Below are positions 26,671 to 35,252 of a stretch of DNA of 64,000 nucleotides, piece after piece. The stretch covers positions 1,984,001 to 2,048,000 of the forward strand of contig NC_018011.1 in the NCBI RefSeq assembly GCF_000265365.1. Direction: 5' to 3'. The DNA comes from Alistipes finegoldii DSM 17242 (GTDB lineage: Bacteria; Bacteroidota; Bacteroidia; Bacteroidales; Rikenellaceae). Under the pieces are notes generated by a model, which had not been told where the DNA came from, did no database searches, and worked only from the letters and a program-made list of their open reading frames with translations. Position numbers and translations under genes: made by a program. Numbering within the stretch: position 1 is the first letter of the stretch; each line of letters opens with the position of its first letter.

Positions 26671-27032
26671 GACGGCGGTTGCGGTCCGTTTTCGGCGGCT
26701 TTTTCATGTTCGTCCTGAATATTGGTGTGGAAGCGTTCCATATCGGCTTGGAAAGCTTTTCCGGATTCCGGACCTTTGCCGCGCAAACGAAAAAAACGGC
26801 TTTTCGACCATGTCTGTACGACTTTGCGAAATACTGAACTACGGGGATGTCATGCTCGAACCGGGTGCGGATCATCGGCGTTTTACGCTATGGCGGCCCC
26901 TCGCCGTCTGTCACCGTTATTGCCGATTGGCGAAACGCTCCAAATTTCAGGACTATAGGGTGAATCTCACGTATGCCGAAATGCGTAAAATAGGATAAGG
27001 ATAATGTCGTCCTGCTTAAAACTTCAGTGGTT
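26671..27032. other. Intergenic region (362 bp), no clear gene
   Basis: A 62-codon plus frame (26810-26998) exists but lacks family resemblance and a clear start context. I see no strong terminator or promoter. This marks the change from core to accessory sequence. Confidence 0.4.
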
Positions 27033-27458
27033 ATGAAAAAGGAGAACGAGAGTCCCTAGCGTTACTATCGTGTCGTAAGCGTCAAAAAGATCGATCGGTG
27101 GTTTTTCGACCGATACGATCATCGCAGAACCCACGCCAAAATCTATGAAACGGTCATCCGGCCCAAATTCGGGATGTGCGAGAATACGTTTCTCGACTAC
27201 CGTCATGAATCGGACGAGTTGCTGGAACTGTTTCCGCAGTCGGCCAGCGTCGAATTTTCGCTGTGGCTTCCGACAGTACAGACCAAGTACATGGTTCCCG
27301 CCGAGGCGAACCGATTCAGCCTGATGCTCTGGGATTCGATCGACAAGGCTTTTCGCTGTATCCGGCGGCGGGAGCCGGGCTGCTGCATAGACGCCGACAA
27401 GTTACTGACGTATATGACGCTTTATCTGGAAGAAAGATCATCCGTCGGGATGAAGTGA
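27033..27458 (+). pseudogene. Unknown 141-codon gene interrupted by an amber codon at codon 9
   Basis: ATG at 27033 opens MKKENESP, then TAG at 27057-27059, and the same frame continues RYYRVVSVKKIDRWFFDRYDH without a further stop to 27458, ending LEERSSVGMK. Composition downstream looks like a real protein (LELFPQSASVEFSLWLP, KYMVPAEANRFSLMLWDSIDKAFRCIRRRE). The next in-frame ATG is at 27174, which would remove a third of the protein. No family is recognised. Either a nonsense-mutated gene or one with an unrecognised non-ATG start after the TAG. Confidence 0.6.
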
Positions 27459-27479
27459 CGCAACTTATGAATGAAGAGA

Positions 27480-27508
27480 GGGGCTGTCCGAACAATTCGG
27501 GCAGCCCC
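27480..27508 (+). terminator. Hairpin after the amber-interrupted gene
   Basis: GGGGCTGTCCGA (27480-27491) pairs with TCGGGCAGCCCC (27497-27508) with one G-T pair; no T-run follows, so termination is less certain. Confidence 0.5.
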
Positions 27509-27610
27509 AATGTCTTCGGGCGGTCTTTTCGTTTTCGGTTCGGGGAATCGGTCGAAGCCTTTGCAAAATGATGATATACAGTCGGTTTTCCTCTTTTTGC
27601 GCCGGACGGG

Positions 27611-27644
27611 CAACAAAAAAGGAGCCTCGGAAAAAGGCTCCTTT
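27611..27644 (-). terminator. Minus-strand terminator in the intergenic region
   Basis: AAAGGAGCC (27618-27626) pairs with GGCTCCTTT (27636-27644); on the minus strand a T-run follows. Confidence 0.65.
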
Positions 27645-28031
27645 GTGCGGATAAAGGTGCTCCTGCACATTTGTAAGCCTAATGTATATCAACGGTTTGC
27701 AACGGTTTTCTATGCTTTATTCCCGCGTCGCCTACCGTCTTTTTGCATGGTCTTGCGCCCGCCTGCCCGTTTCGCCTGCGCCGTCGCCGTATCTCCTTGC
27801 ATGACAGTACAAATATAGCGATTTTCGGCGAAAAAACCAAATGCGAAGACTTTTGGAGATGCAGGCGGATTTTTATCGTCAAATTGAGCATTATTCGTAT
27901 TGTTAATATTATGCATTAATAGTTGGTTGTTTGAATGAAATTATGTGAATCGTATCAAGCTCGATTTATGTTCGATATCGATTTTATAAATGAAAAAATA
28001 ATTTGCGTCATAAGATGACATAAATAAACAT

Positions 28032-28039
28032 TATCTTTG
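28032..28039 (+). promoter_or_regulatory. -7 box (TATCTTTG) for the small Cys protein genes
   Basis: TATCTTTG matches TAnnTTTG; a TTTG at 28002-28005 is 26 bp upstream, longer than the usual spacing. Confidence 0.5.
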
Positions 28040-28145
28040 TATTCATAATATAGTCTTAGTCATCACTTAAAACTTTACAATATGGACAGGCTGGGGTATA
28101 GTCAGATAAATTTTTTGTTCATTCTAACTTTAATACAAAGAGACG

Positions 28146-28415
28146 ATGGACAAAAGAAACAAACTTTGGAGGAGAGAACAACAGAACCGGGTGTTTAAAG
28201 CTCGCATGGTTTATCATGCCGCTTGCGGGTGTGGAATCAAGAAAGCGGATGGTAACTGGAATAGACATCCTCATTGGTTCGAGTTGGCAAGGGTGAAATG
28301 GATGCAGATCTACAAAAAAACAGGAACGCCATGCAGTTGTTGGTTGTGCCGAGGAGAGAAGTATGATCGCAGGGGATATGTAAAGGAAACATTGCGGATT
28401 ATAGCCGAAGCATAG
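28146..28415 (+). CDS. Small Cys-containing basic protein (89 aa), unknown
   Basis: Begins MDKRNKLWRREQQNRVFKAR and contains CGCG (about residues 28-31) and a C-terminal CSCWLCRGEKYDRRGY (about 64-79), so two pairs of cysteines that could bind zinc. Trp and basic residues between (HPHWFELARVKWMQIYK) suggest a nucleic-acid or protein binding module. No signal or membrane segment. Small proteins of this style recur in Bacteroidetes to my knowledge, without assigned role. It is followed at 121 bp by another small basic Cys protein on the same strand. Confidence 0.65.
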   Translation: MDKRNKLWRREQQNRVFKARMVYHAACGCGIKKADGNWNRHPHWFELARVKWMQIYKKTGTPCSCWLCRGEKYDRRGYVKETLRIIAEA

Positions 28416-28536
28416 ACAGATTCGTATGCGTCACTTTGAAATTTAGTATTGTCAATATGTTGAATAATTTAATATTTAGAGCCTCATAAGTGTTTAATCG
28501 ACTCGTAGAAAGTTACGGGTCAAACCTTATGAGATC

Positions 28537-28773
28537 ATGAGCAGAAGCAGGAAACGAACACCCGTCAGCACGATCGCGTGTTGCAAGTCGCAGAAAAAGG
28601 ACAAGCAGTTATGTAACCGTCTTTTTCGTAGCCGATCCAAACGATTTATCCGGGACGGTAAGGAGCTGCCGCTTCGGCTTCGGGAAGTAATGAATATTTG
28701 GGATTTTGCCGGTGACGGCAAATGCTATTGGGGCTATGATTGCAAGTATTTCGAGAAGTTGATGAGAAAGTAG
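28537..28773 (+). CDS. Small basic Cys-containing protein (78 aa), unknown
   Basis: Begins MSRSRKRTPVSTIACCKSQKKDKQLCNRLFRSRSKR: a very basic N-terminal half with three cysteines, then LPLRLREVMNIWDFAGDGKCYWGYDCKYFEKLMRK with two more. The CC...C...C...C spacing could form a zinc site. No family function is known to me. Same orientation as the 89-residue protein, probably a functional pair. Confidence 0.6.
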   Translation: MSRSRKRTPVSTIACCKSQKKDKQLCNRLFRSRSKRFIRDGKELPLRLREVMNIWDFAGDGKCYWGYDCKYFEKLMRK

Positions 28774-28874
28774 CAGTACGCTCTCCTTTACTTTTGGGTA
28801 AGGGAGAGCGAATTGTATTTGGGTGGCTGTAAAATAATCGCTTCGACGGATTTTCGATATTTCAGGCTTATTCG

Positions 28875-28882
28875 TATCTTTG
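28875..28882 (+). promoter_or_regulatory. -7 box (TATCTTTG) immediately upstream of rhuM-fic
   Basis: TATCTTTG ends only 5 bp before the ATG at 28888. If it is the promoter, transcription would start at or next to the start codon, giving a leaderless mRNA. Confidence 0.55.
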
Positions 28883-28887
28883 TTTCT

Positions 28888-29871
28888 ATGGACAGAGGGG
28901 AGATTATCATTTACCAGACGGCAGACGGCGAGACCCGCTTGGACGTTCGCATGGAGAACGACAGCGTGTGGCTGACGCAGGCGCAGATTGCGCATTTGTT
29001 CGGAGTTGACAGAACGGTTATTGTCAGACATGTCAACAACATTTATAAGTCGTCCGAATTGGAGCGGGACGTAACATGTGCAAAAATTGCACATGTTCAG
29101 CATGAGGGGCAACGGCAAGTGCGACGTATGATTCCATTTTATAACCTCGATATGATTCTATCGGTGGGCTATCGCGTCAATTCCAAAAATGCCACTCAAT
29201 TTCGTATCTGGGCAAATAAGGTCTTGAAAGAGTATCTAATAAAAGGCTATGCAGTCAATAGCCAGTCCAAGGCCGAGCAGTTGGAGGAGCTGAAACAAAC
29301 CGTTCATCTGCTCTCGAACGTGTTGTCGGCAAAGGATGTTACGAAATCCGAGGCAATCGGGTTGCTGCGCGTGATTACGGACTATACTTACGGTCTCGAT
29401 ACGCTCGACCGCTACGATTATCAGCAGTTGGAAGTGTCGGCTACTACGACCGAGGAGCCGTTTCATGCGACCTATGAAAATGCGATGGAGGCGTTACAGG
29501 TGTTACGCGACAAGTTCGGAGGCAGCGAGCTGTTCGCCCACGAGAAGGACGAGTCGTTCAAAAGCACGATGGGCGCAATTTACCAGACTTTCGGCGGGCG
29601 GGACCTCTATCCGAGCGTTGAGGAGAAGGCGGCTAATCTGCTCTATCTGACGGTTAAAAACCATTCGTTCAGCGACGGTAACAAGCGTATCGCCGCTTTC
29701 CTGTTCCTTTGGTTCTTGGAAAACAATCGGATTCTTTACCGTGCTGACGGTTCGCGCCTTTTGGATAACAATACACTGGTCGCCCTGACGCTGATGATTG
29801 CCGAGAGCCGCACGGAGGAAAAAGACGTGATGACGAAGGTTGTGGTGAATCTGATCAATAAGAACAATTGA
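28888..29871 (+). CDS. RhuM-type protein with C-terminal Fic/Doc domain
   Basis: From ATG 28888 (MDRGEIIIYQTADGETRLDV) the 327-residue protein has the RhuM N-terminal part: VWLTQAQIAHLFGVDRTVIVRHVNNIY (about 22-49) and RMIPFYNLDMILSVGYRVNSKNATQFRIWANKVLKEYLIKGY (about 80-121). The C-terminal part (about 180-327) is Fic/Doc with HSFSDGNKRIAAFLFLWFLENN, matching the HxFxxGNKR motif (catalytic His, phosphate-binding loop), so AMP or another phosphate-containing group may be transferred to targets. Such proteins occur in defence islands and toxin systems. No antitoxin gene is adjacent; an internal inhibitory helix would be needed. The longer frame from 28813 is rejected. Confidence 0.88.
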   Translation: MDRGEIIIYQTADGETRLDVRMENDSVWLTQAQIAHLFGVDRTVIVRHVNNIYKSSELERDVTCAKIAHVQHEGQRQVRRMIPFYNLDMILSVGYRVNSKNATQFRIWANKVLKEYLIKGYAVNSQSKAEQLEELKQTVHLLSNVLSAKDVTKSEAIGLLRVITDYTYGLDTLDRYDYQQLEVSATTTEEPFHATYENAMEALQVLRDKFGGSELFAHEKDESFKSTMGAIYQTFGGRDLYPSVEEKAANLLYLTVKNHSFSDGNKRIAAFLFLWFLENNRILYRADGSRLLDNNTLVALTLMIAESRTEEKDVMTKVVVNLINKNN

Positions 29872-30670
29872 CACGATAACAGCGTGTCGGATATCGGAAA
29901 AGTGATGAAACCTATGAAGCCTAGTCATTTTATGAACCGAGTTTTATTGTTTGTATTGTTGCTAGTGGTAGGCAAAGGTGCTTTGTCGCAGGAGCGGATA
30001 GATACACTCTACTATAGCCGTTCGGGGATGACGGTGCGAAATCCGGTTTTTGCCGATTATTATCGACTGGCGCTTTATCCTGCGGATGCGGCGGGGCTCA
30101 AAATGTTCAAGGATTTTTATATTTCGGGAGAATTGCGGAGAGAAGGGCGTTTTCAGACAATCGATACGCTTGATGATCGCCGGACGGTGTTTGACGGAGA
30201 TGTTGTTTCCTATTTCAAGAATGGTCGCATGTCGGAAAAATCATATTATTCGGAAGGATTGTTGGAAGGCGAATATCGGCAATACGACGAGAATGGAACG
30301 TTGAAAACACGTGCGTCGTATGCCGGCGGCGAATTGTCCGGGATGTACGAGGCATACAACGGAGACGGCTCCTGCCGAATGGTGGAATATCGTGCAGGGC
30401 TGCCGGTTCATGATTATTATTTGCTGGCGGACGGCAGCGGGAACACGCTTAAATTCCGCATTGCGGACGACATGCCGGTATGGGAATCTCCGGTCATAAC
30501 GGAGCGTTCGGTCGATTATCGGGACGGTGTGCCCTGGGAGGTCTATTTCAAAAACGGATTGACGATCGCCTTGACGGATGCCATCGTCCGGGATTACGGC
30601 AAGTGGCACCGGGTCGATCTGATTATCTCCAATTGTATATTTGTAATTAGTTAATTAAATTTGAATAGTT

Positions 30671-30840
30671 AAGACATCAGAGTATGGAATAAGTCCGATC
30701 TCTCATTGGTTTTCTAAACCGGGAATTATGTTCTGACCCCATACTCTTTACATCAGAATCCGGATAGTTCGTAAGGTGTCTGAGCCCGTATTCGCAATGA
30801 AGGACCAAGATGTAAGCGATGTCGTTAAAACCAAAAAATG
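30671..30840 (+). ncRNA. Candidate bridge RNA in the left end of the IS110 element
   Basis: In IS110 elements a non-coding RNA from the left end guides insertion (established for IS621). Here AGAGTATGG (30679-30687) pairs with CCATACTCT (30739-30747), enclosing an inner hairpin GGTTT-TCT-AAACC near 30709. CAATGAA at 30795-30801 is complementary to TTCATTG of the insertion target reconstructed across 30634/31876. Extent and strand are inferred; no transcript evidence. Confidence 0.4.
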
Positions 30841-30847
30841 AACGGCC

Positions 30848-31816
30848 ATGAGGTACATTGGAATCGACGTGAGCAAGGCTACATTCGTGGTAGCTTACTC
30901 CTCCGACAAAGGCGGGGAGATCCGTACTTTTAACAACACGACCGCTGGTATCAGACAGTTTATCGGGACTCTCCCCAAAGACGGCAGTATCCACTGTGTT
31001 ATGGAGGCGACAGGGAATTACAGCGCCTTGCTGCTGTATATGCTCAATGTCGCCGGAATTACTGTCAGCATGGAGAATCCGCTGAAGGTAAAGAACTTCG
31101 CCAAAGCCTTGCTCTCTACGGTCAAGACCGATAAGAGCGATGCACGACTCATTACCTTGTACGGAGAGAAGATGAACCCGCGTCCTTTCAAGGTACAGGG
31201 AGAGGCCATCCTGCGGCTCCGACAGAAAAGAACCGTCATTCGCCAACTTACTAAGCAGATTACCGCCATGTCGAACCTTCGTGGCTCTCTTGCATGTCTG
31301 CCTGTCCCGGACAAAGGTGCAACTCATACCGTAGACGAAACTATCAAGTTCCTTGAAAAGAAGCGTGACAGGCTCCAGGCGGAACTCACGGATCTTGTCG
31401 AAGTGGAGTTCAGCCGACAACTCGCGCTGCTGACGACCATCAAAGGGATAGGCATAACGCTTGCCACGGCGCTCATCATCACTACTGGAGGCTTTACCTA
31501 CTTCCAAAATGCCAAGCAGGTGTCCCGGTATCTCGGAATTTGTCCCACTTACGAACAGTCCGGAACTTCGGTAAACATCAAAGGGCATATCAACCGAAAC
31601 GGAGACGCATACACTAGAGGACTTCTCTATATCGCCGCTTGGCCTGCCAGTAGGTTCAATGCCCAATGCAAAGAGACCTATACGAGGCTCAGGCAAAACG
31701 GAAAATCGGGAAAACTCGCTATGATCGCTGTCGCAAACAAGCTCATCAGGCAGGCTTTTGCTGTTGTCGCGCACGATAAAGAGTATATCGACGGATTCGT
31801 CTCCAACAGACCTTAG
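30848..31816 (+). CDS. IS110-family transposase (DEDD recombinase)
   Basis: 322 residues. The N-terminal RuvC-like domain has MRYIGIDVSKATF (first Asp), CVMEATGNY (Glu) and TVKTDKSDARLI (Asp pair). A coiled middle (about 150-190) leads to the C-terminal Transposase_20 domain with TTIKGIGITLATALI and SRYLGICPTYEQSGTSVNIKGHINRNGDA, whose SGTS serine is the proposed second nucleophile. Full length, so probably active. It lies inside the YwqK-like gene in the same direction. Confidence 0.95.
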   Translation: MRYIGIDVSKATFVVAYSSDKGGEIRTFNNTTAGIRQFIGTLPKDGSIHCVMEATGNYSALLLYMLNVAGITVSMENPLKVKNFAKALLSTVKTDKSDARLITLYGEKMNPRPFKVQGEAILRLRQKRTVIRQLTKQITAMSNLRGSLACLPVPDKGATHTVDETIKFLEKKRDRLQAELTDLVEVEFSRQLALLTTIKGIGITLATALIITTGGFTYFQNAKQVSRYLGICPTYEQSGTSVNIKGHINRNGDAYTRGLLYIAAWPASRFNAQCKETYTRLRQNGKSGKLAMIAVANKLIRQAFAVVAHDKEYIDGFVSNRP

Positions 31817-32436
31817 TAGGAACCATTCTCCGATATTATTACTCTTTTTCCGCATTTTTTAATATAGTTCGTAATTCATTGACGCCGGTCGAATTCAATC
31901 CGGAGACCGATATGACGGCCTATTCCGTAGACGAACACGATGTCGCCACCGATCTGCAGGTCTGGTCTTGCGATAGCTATCTGAAGAAAGTGAACCGATC
32001 GCAGACCTGGGCCGCTGTTTTGATGGGCGTCAGCGAAGGAATGGCTTCTGCCGGCGCAGGGTATTCGACCTCCACGACGACCGGTTACAGCAGCTACGGC
32101 GGTTATTCGTCTTATACGACTACGACTTATAATCCCTCTGCAGCCTATCAGGCCAACATGGCCTCACAGCAGCGGATCGCTGATTTCGGTCAGGCCTTGC
32201 AGGACGAACAACAGGTCAAAAAGCTGGGATATTTGAAGAAAAACACGATATATCCCGGAGAATCCGTATCCGGATTTGTTCATGTAGCATGGATTAAAGG
32301 GGAGCGTGTTGTGTTCATTATCCGGATTGAAGGTGCCGAATACATTTATGAGTGGGGATTTGACAAGAAAAATGCGTTTTTATTGAATAAGAACAACTAA
32401 GCTGTATCATTTTTTCTAAAATTTAGTTGAGGAAAT

Positions 32437-32488
32437 AATATCCGCAAGGTCCTGCAAATCGCTATGTGAGCCTTGCGGATATTGTTTT
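32437..32488 (+). terminator. Terminator between the split gene and hsdM
   Basis: AATATCCGCAAGG (32437-32449) pairs with CCTTGCGGATATT (32471-32483) and is followed by GTTTTTA. Confidence 0.8.
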
Positions 32489-32560
32489 TAAGGTTTATTC
32501 CTTTGCGGGAAAGCGAAAAAATGGGAAGATTTTGTACCTTTACCTAAAATATTCTATACA

Positions 32561-34114
32561 ATGGCAGCGATGAATACAGCCGACATCGGCTTTGAAAAGG
32601 AAATATGGAAGGCGGCGGATAAGATGCGCGGAAATATTGATGCATCGGAATATAAATCCGTTGTATTGGGACTTATTTTCCTGAAATACATCTCGGACAA
32701 ATTCGAAGCTAAATATCAACAGCTTGTTGCCGAAGGAGAGGGCTTTGAGGAAGACAAGGATGAGTATTTGAGTAATAAAAATGAGAAGGGTAGTTATGAT
32801 CCGGTTTTCTATGTCCCTGCGGAAGCCCGTTGGGAAGCTATTGCCATCCATGCACACTCTCCTGAAATTGGAACGATCATCGACAATGCGATGCGGGCAA
32901 TTGAGAAGGAGAATAAGCGTCTGAAAGATATTCTTCCGAAAAACTTTGCGCGTCCCGAGCTCGACAAACGCCGCTTGGGTGAAGTTGTCGATTTGTTTAC
33001 AAATATTCGGATGCATGAGCACGGCGATTCGAAGGATATTTTGGGTCGTGCTTACGAATATTGTCTTTCGAAGTTTGCTGAGGCCGAAGGAAAATTGGCA
33101 GGTGAATTTTATACTCCGGCTTGTATCGTTAAGACGTTGGTGAACGTATTACAACCTTATAAAGGTCGTGTTTACGATCCTTGCTGCGGTTCGGGTGGTA
33201 TGTTTGTACAGTCTGCACAATTCATCGAGAACCACTCTGGAAATATCAATAATATATCAGTCTATGGTCAGGATTCCAATCCTACGACATGGAAAATGGC
33301 GCAGATGAACTTGGCGATTCGCGGTATCGAGGCCGATCTCGGGCGATATAATGCGGATACCTTTTTCAATGATTGCCATCCGACTCTGAAGGCCGATTTC
33401 GTGATGGCCAATCCTCCGTTCAATCTGAGCGATTGGGGGGCGGATAAGCTGGCGGATGATGTGCGTTGGAAATACGGTACACCGCCCAATGGCAATGCCA
33501 ACTTTGCGTGGATTCAGCATATCATCCACCACCTTGCCCCGACGGGACGTGCGGGCGTTGTGCTGGCCAACGGCTCGCTGTCGAGCCAGAGTGGCGGTGA
33601 GGGCGAGATTCGGCGTAAATTGGTAGAGGCTGATTTGGTGGATTGTGTTATCGCTATGCCGCCGCAGTTGTTCTATACTACACAAATTCCCGTGTCGATT
33701 TGGTTTTTCAATAAAAACAAGCAACAAAAGGGCAAAACGCTCTTTATCGATGCTCGCAACTTAGGTACAATGGTAACGCGCAAACTGCGCGAATTGACCG
33801 ATAGTGACACGGTCGATCCGATAAAGCGCGGCGATATTCAGCGCATTGCCGACACCTATAATGCCTATGTTGCTGGAAAATTGGAGAATGAAAAAGGATT
33901 TTGTGCGGTTACCTCTGTCGCAGAAATTGCCAAGCAGGATTTTATTCTCACGCCCGGTCGCTATGTGGGCATTGCTGCGCAAGAGGAGGACACCGAACCG
34001 TTTGAGGAGAAAATGACACGCTTGACGGGCGAGCTTTCTGGACTATTTGAAAAGTCGCACGAGCTGGAGGCAGAGATCAAAAAACAGTTAGGTAGTATTG
34101 GGTATAAATTGTAG
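32561..34114 (+). CDS. hsdM: Type I restriction-modification system methyltransferase subunit HsdM
   Basis: 517 residues. N-terminal HsdM_N helices (KEIWKAADKMRGNIDASEYKSVVLGLIFLKYISDKF), then the N6-adenine methyltransferase core: SAM motif DPCCGSGGMFVQSAQF (about 207-222) and catalytic NPPFNLSDWG (about 285-294). GEFYTPACIVKTLVNVL is the usual linker motif. It methylates adenine at sites set by HsdS, in an M2S complex, and with HsdR forms the nuclease. hsdS follows after 5 bp. Confidence 0.97.
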   Translation: MAAMNTADIGFEKEIWKAADKMRGNIDASEYKSVVLGLIFLKYISDKFEAKYQQLVAEGEGFEEDKDEYLSNKNEKGSYDPVFYVPAEARWEAIAIHAHSPEIGTIIDNAMRAIEKENKRLKDILPKNFARPELDKRRLGEVVDLFTNIRMHEHGDSKDILGRAYEYCLSKFAEAEGKLAGEFYTPACIVKTLVNVLQPYKGRVYDPCCGSGGMFVQSAQFIENHSGNINNISVYGQDSNPTTWKMAQMNLAIRGIEADLGRYNADTFFNDCHPTLKADFVMANPPFNLSDWGADKLADDVRWKYGTPPNGNANFAWIQHIIHHLAPTGRAGVVLANGSLSSQSGGEGEIRRKLVEADLVDCVIAMPPQLFYTTQIPVSIWFFNKNKQQKGKTLFIDARNLGTMVTRKLRELTDSDTVDPIKRGDIQRIADTYNAYVAGKLENEKGFCAVTSVAEIAKQDFILTPGRYVGIAAQEEDTEPFEEKMTRLTGELSGLFEKSHELEAEIKKQLGSIGYKL

Positions 34115-34119
34115 CAAAT

Positions 34120-35232
34120 ATGGGCTTAATTCTTAATGACTTAAAAAATGCATGTGAATTAGAACATGTATGTGACTATGTAAATAATCGCACAACGAGT
34201 AGTATGAATTATATCTCTACGGAAAATATGTTACCCAATAAAGGTGGTATAAGTGAATCTACAATAATACCGCCTGGAACCACAACTGAATATAAAATCG
34301 GAGATATTTTGATCTCTAATATTCGGCCATATTTCCAAAAAATATGGTGTGCTGATAGGTGCGGTGGGTGCTCTGCGGATGTTTTGTGTATTCGTGCAAA
34401 AGAAAATACAGATAGCAAATATTTATACTATCTGTTGAGCCAGCAAGCGTTTTTCGATTACGTAATGTCGGGAGCAAAAGGGTGTAAAATGCCTCGAGGG
34501 GACAAAAAACAGATTATGCAATGGCCTGTAAATATCCCCGCAATAGATGTGCAGAAAAAAGTTGTAGCTATATTATCTTCTCTCGATAATAAGATCAGAC
34601 TCAATCGACGGATAAATGATAATTTAGAGGAGCAGGCCAAAGCGTTGTTTAAGTCGTGGTTTGTGGATTTCGATCGAAACGAATGGGTTCACTGTGAATT
34701 AGGAGATATCACACTTATTACTGCTGGAGGTGATAGGCCTTCAAAATATACTAATAAAAAGACTATTGAGTGTCATGTTCCTATATATTCTAATGGAATA
34801 GATAATGAAGGATTATATGGTTATACAAATGTTGCAAAAATTCACGAGGAAAGTATAACTATTTCTGCAAGAGGAACTATAGGTTATGTCTGTTTGAGAT
34901 TAGAACCATATGTTCCTATTGTCCGGCTAATTTCAATAATCCCTAATAAAAAAGAGTTGTCTGCAAAATATTTATACTTGTGGGCATTAACTCAGAATAT
35001 TACAGGAACGGGGACGACTCAGCAACAATTGACTGTTCCGATTTTCAGAAAAACTCCAATATCAATACCCTCTGACACTAAATTGAAGCAATTTAACTCT
35101 ATTGCTGATCCTTTATTTAGTCAAATTGAATCTAATAAAAAAGAAAACATAAAATTATCCACTCTCCGTGATACCCTTCTACCCAAACTCATGTCCGGCG
35201 AGCTCTCCGTCGAGGAGGTTTCCTTCGATTAG
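34120..35232 (+). CDS. hsdS: Type I specificity subunit HsdS (expressed copy)
   Basis: 370 residues with two target recognition domains (TRD1 about 1-150, TRD2 about 190-335), each followed by a conserved helix. The central helix reads LSSLDNKIRLNRRINDNLEEQAKALFKSWFVDF (about 145-185) and the C-terminal one LSTLRDTLLPKLMSGELSVEEV. A 16-bp recombination site encoding part of RINDNLE lies at 34612-34627, between the TRDs, and the inverted copy lies 4 bp after the stop. Its TRDs can therefore be exchanged with silent copies downstream. It directs HsdM/HsdR to a bipartite DNA target. Confidence 0.95.
   Translation: MGLILNDLKNACELEHVCDYVNNRTTSSMNYISTENMLPNKGGISESTIIPPGTTTEYKIGDILISNIRPYFQKIWCADRCGGCSADVLCIRAKENTDSKYLYYLLSQQAFFDYVMSGAKGCKMPRGDKKQIMQWPVNIPAIDVQKKVVAILSSLDNKIRLNRRINDNLEEQAKALFKSWFVDFDRNEWVHCELGDITLITAGGDRPSKYTNKKTIECHVPIYSNGIDNEGLYGYTNVAKIHEESITISARGTIGYVCLRLEPYVPIVRLISIIPNKKELSAKYLYLWALTQNITGTGTTQQQLTVPIFRKTPISIPSDTKLKQFNSIADPLFSQIESNKKENIKLSTLRDTLLPKLMSGELSVEEVSFD
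34612..34627 (+). repeat. hsdS recombination site copy 1 (ATAAATGATAATTTAG, plus)
   Basis: Inside hsdS, between the two TRDs. Homology with the silent TRD2 cassette extends to about 42 bp (34611-34652 versus 38255 onward) with one mismatch. Confidence 0.85.
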
Positions 35233-35236
35233 CTTG

Positions 35237-35252
35237 CTAAATTATCATTTAT
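35237..35252 (-). repeat. hsdS recombination site copy 2 (minus)
   Basis: Exact reverse complement of copy 1. It serves both as the end of the silent TRD1 cassette and as the site just after the expressed hsdS stop codon. Confidence 0.85.

Larger units (their letters stand above)
27509..28145. other. Intergenic region with a possible small minus-strand transcript (637 bp)
   Basis: A minus-strand TATATTTG box (27810-27817) lies just before a 30-codon basic frame (27802 to 27710, MQGDTATAQAKRAGGRKT) and, further on, a minus-strand terminator-like stem (27618-27626 with 27636-27644, then TTTTTTTG). This could be a short mRNA with little or no leader, or a small RNA of about 190 nt. On the plus strand a TATCTTTG box at 28032-28039 probably serves the small Cys protein gene at 28146. 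The remainder shows nothing I can assign. Confidence 0.4.
30635..31872 (+). mobile_element. IS110-family insertion sequence (about 1.24 kb)
   Basis: The borders come from the interrupted host gene: AATT is found at both ends (30631-30634 and 31873-31876), so either a 4-bp duplication or a shared core. The element has a 213-bp left end with strong secondary structure, one recombinase gene (30848-31816) and a short 56-bp right end, the IS110 (not IS1111) organisation. No long terminal inverted repeats, as expected for the family. Confidence 0.88.
29905..32400 (+). pseudogene. MORN/YwqK-like secreted protein gene split by an IS110 element
   Basis: The 5' part (29905-30634) encodes a signal peptide (MNRVLLFVLLLVVGKGALSQ from the ATG at 29932, with upstream ATGs possible) and MORN/YwqK-type repeats (VFDGDVVSYFKNGRMSEKSYYSEGLLEGEYRQYDENGTLK). 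It is cut after DLIISN. The 3' part resumes at 31877 with LTPVEFNPETDMTAYS and ends at 32400 with a Tyr/Ser/Thr-rich stretch and YIYEWGFDKKN. Removing 30635-31876 restores one frame exactly (751 + 524 = 1,275 nt counted from the open-frame start at 29884). So the gene was intact before insertion. Function of the parent is unknown; surface or envelope placement is implied. Confidence 0.85.

Noticed and set aside
26810..26998. 62-codon plus frame MSVRLCEILNYGD
   Set aside because: No recognisable family, no clear ribosome or promoter context; too weak to call.
30677..31855. 392-codon minus-strand frame over the IS110 element
   Set aside because: Antisense of the transposase; composition and lack of motifs mark it as a shadow.
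34458..34640. Minus-strand frames beginning MACSSKLSF at hsdS and at the recombinase 5' end
   Set aside because: They are antisense readings of the shared hsdS central repeat, not a small gene family.
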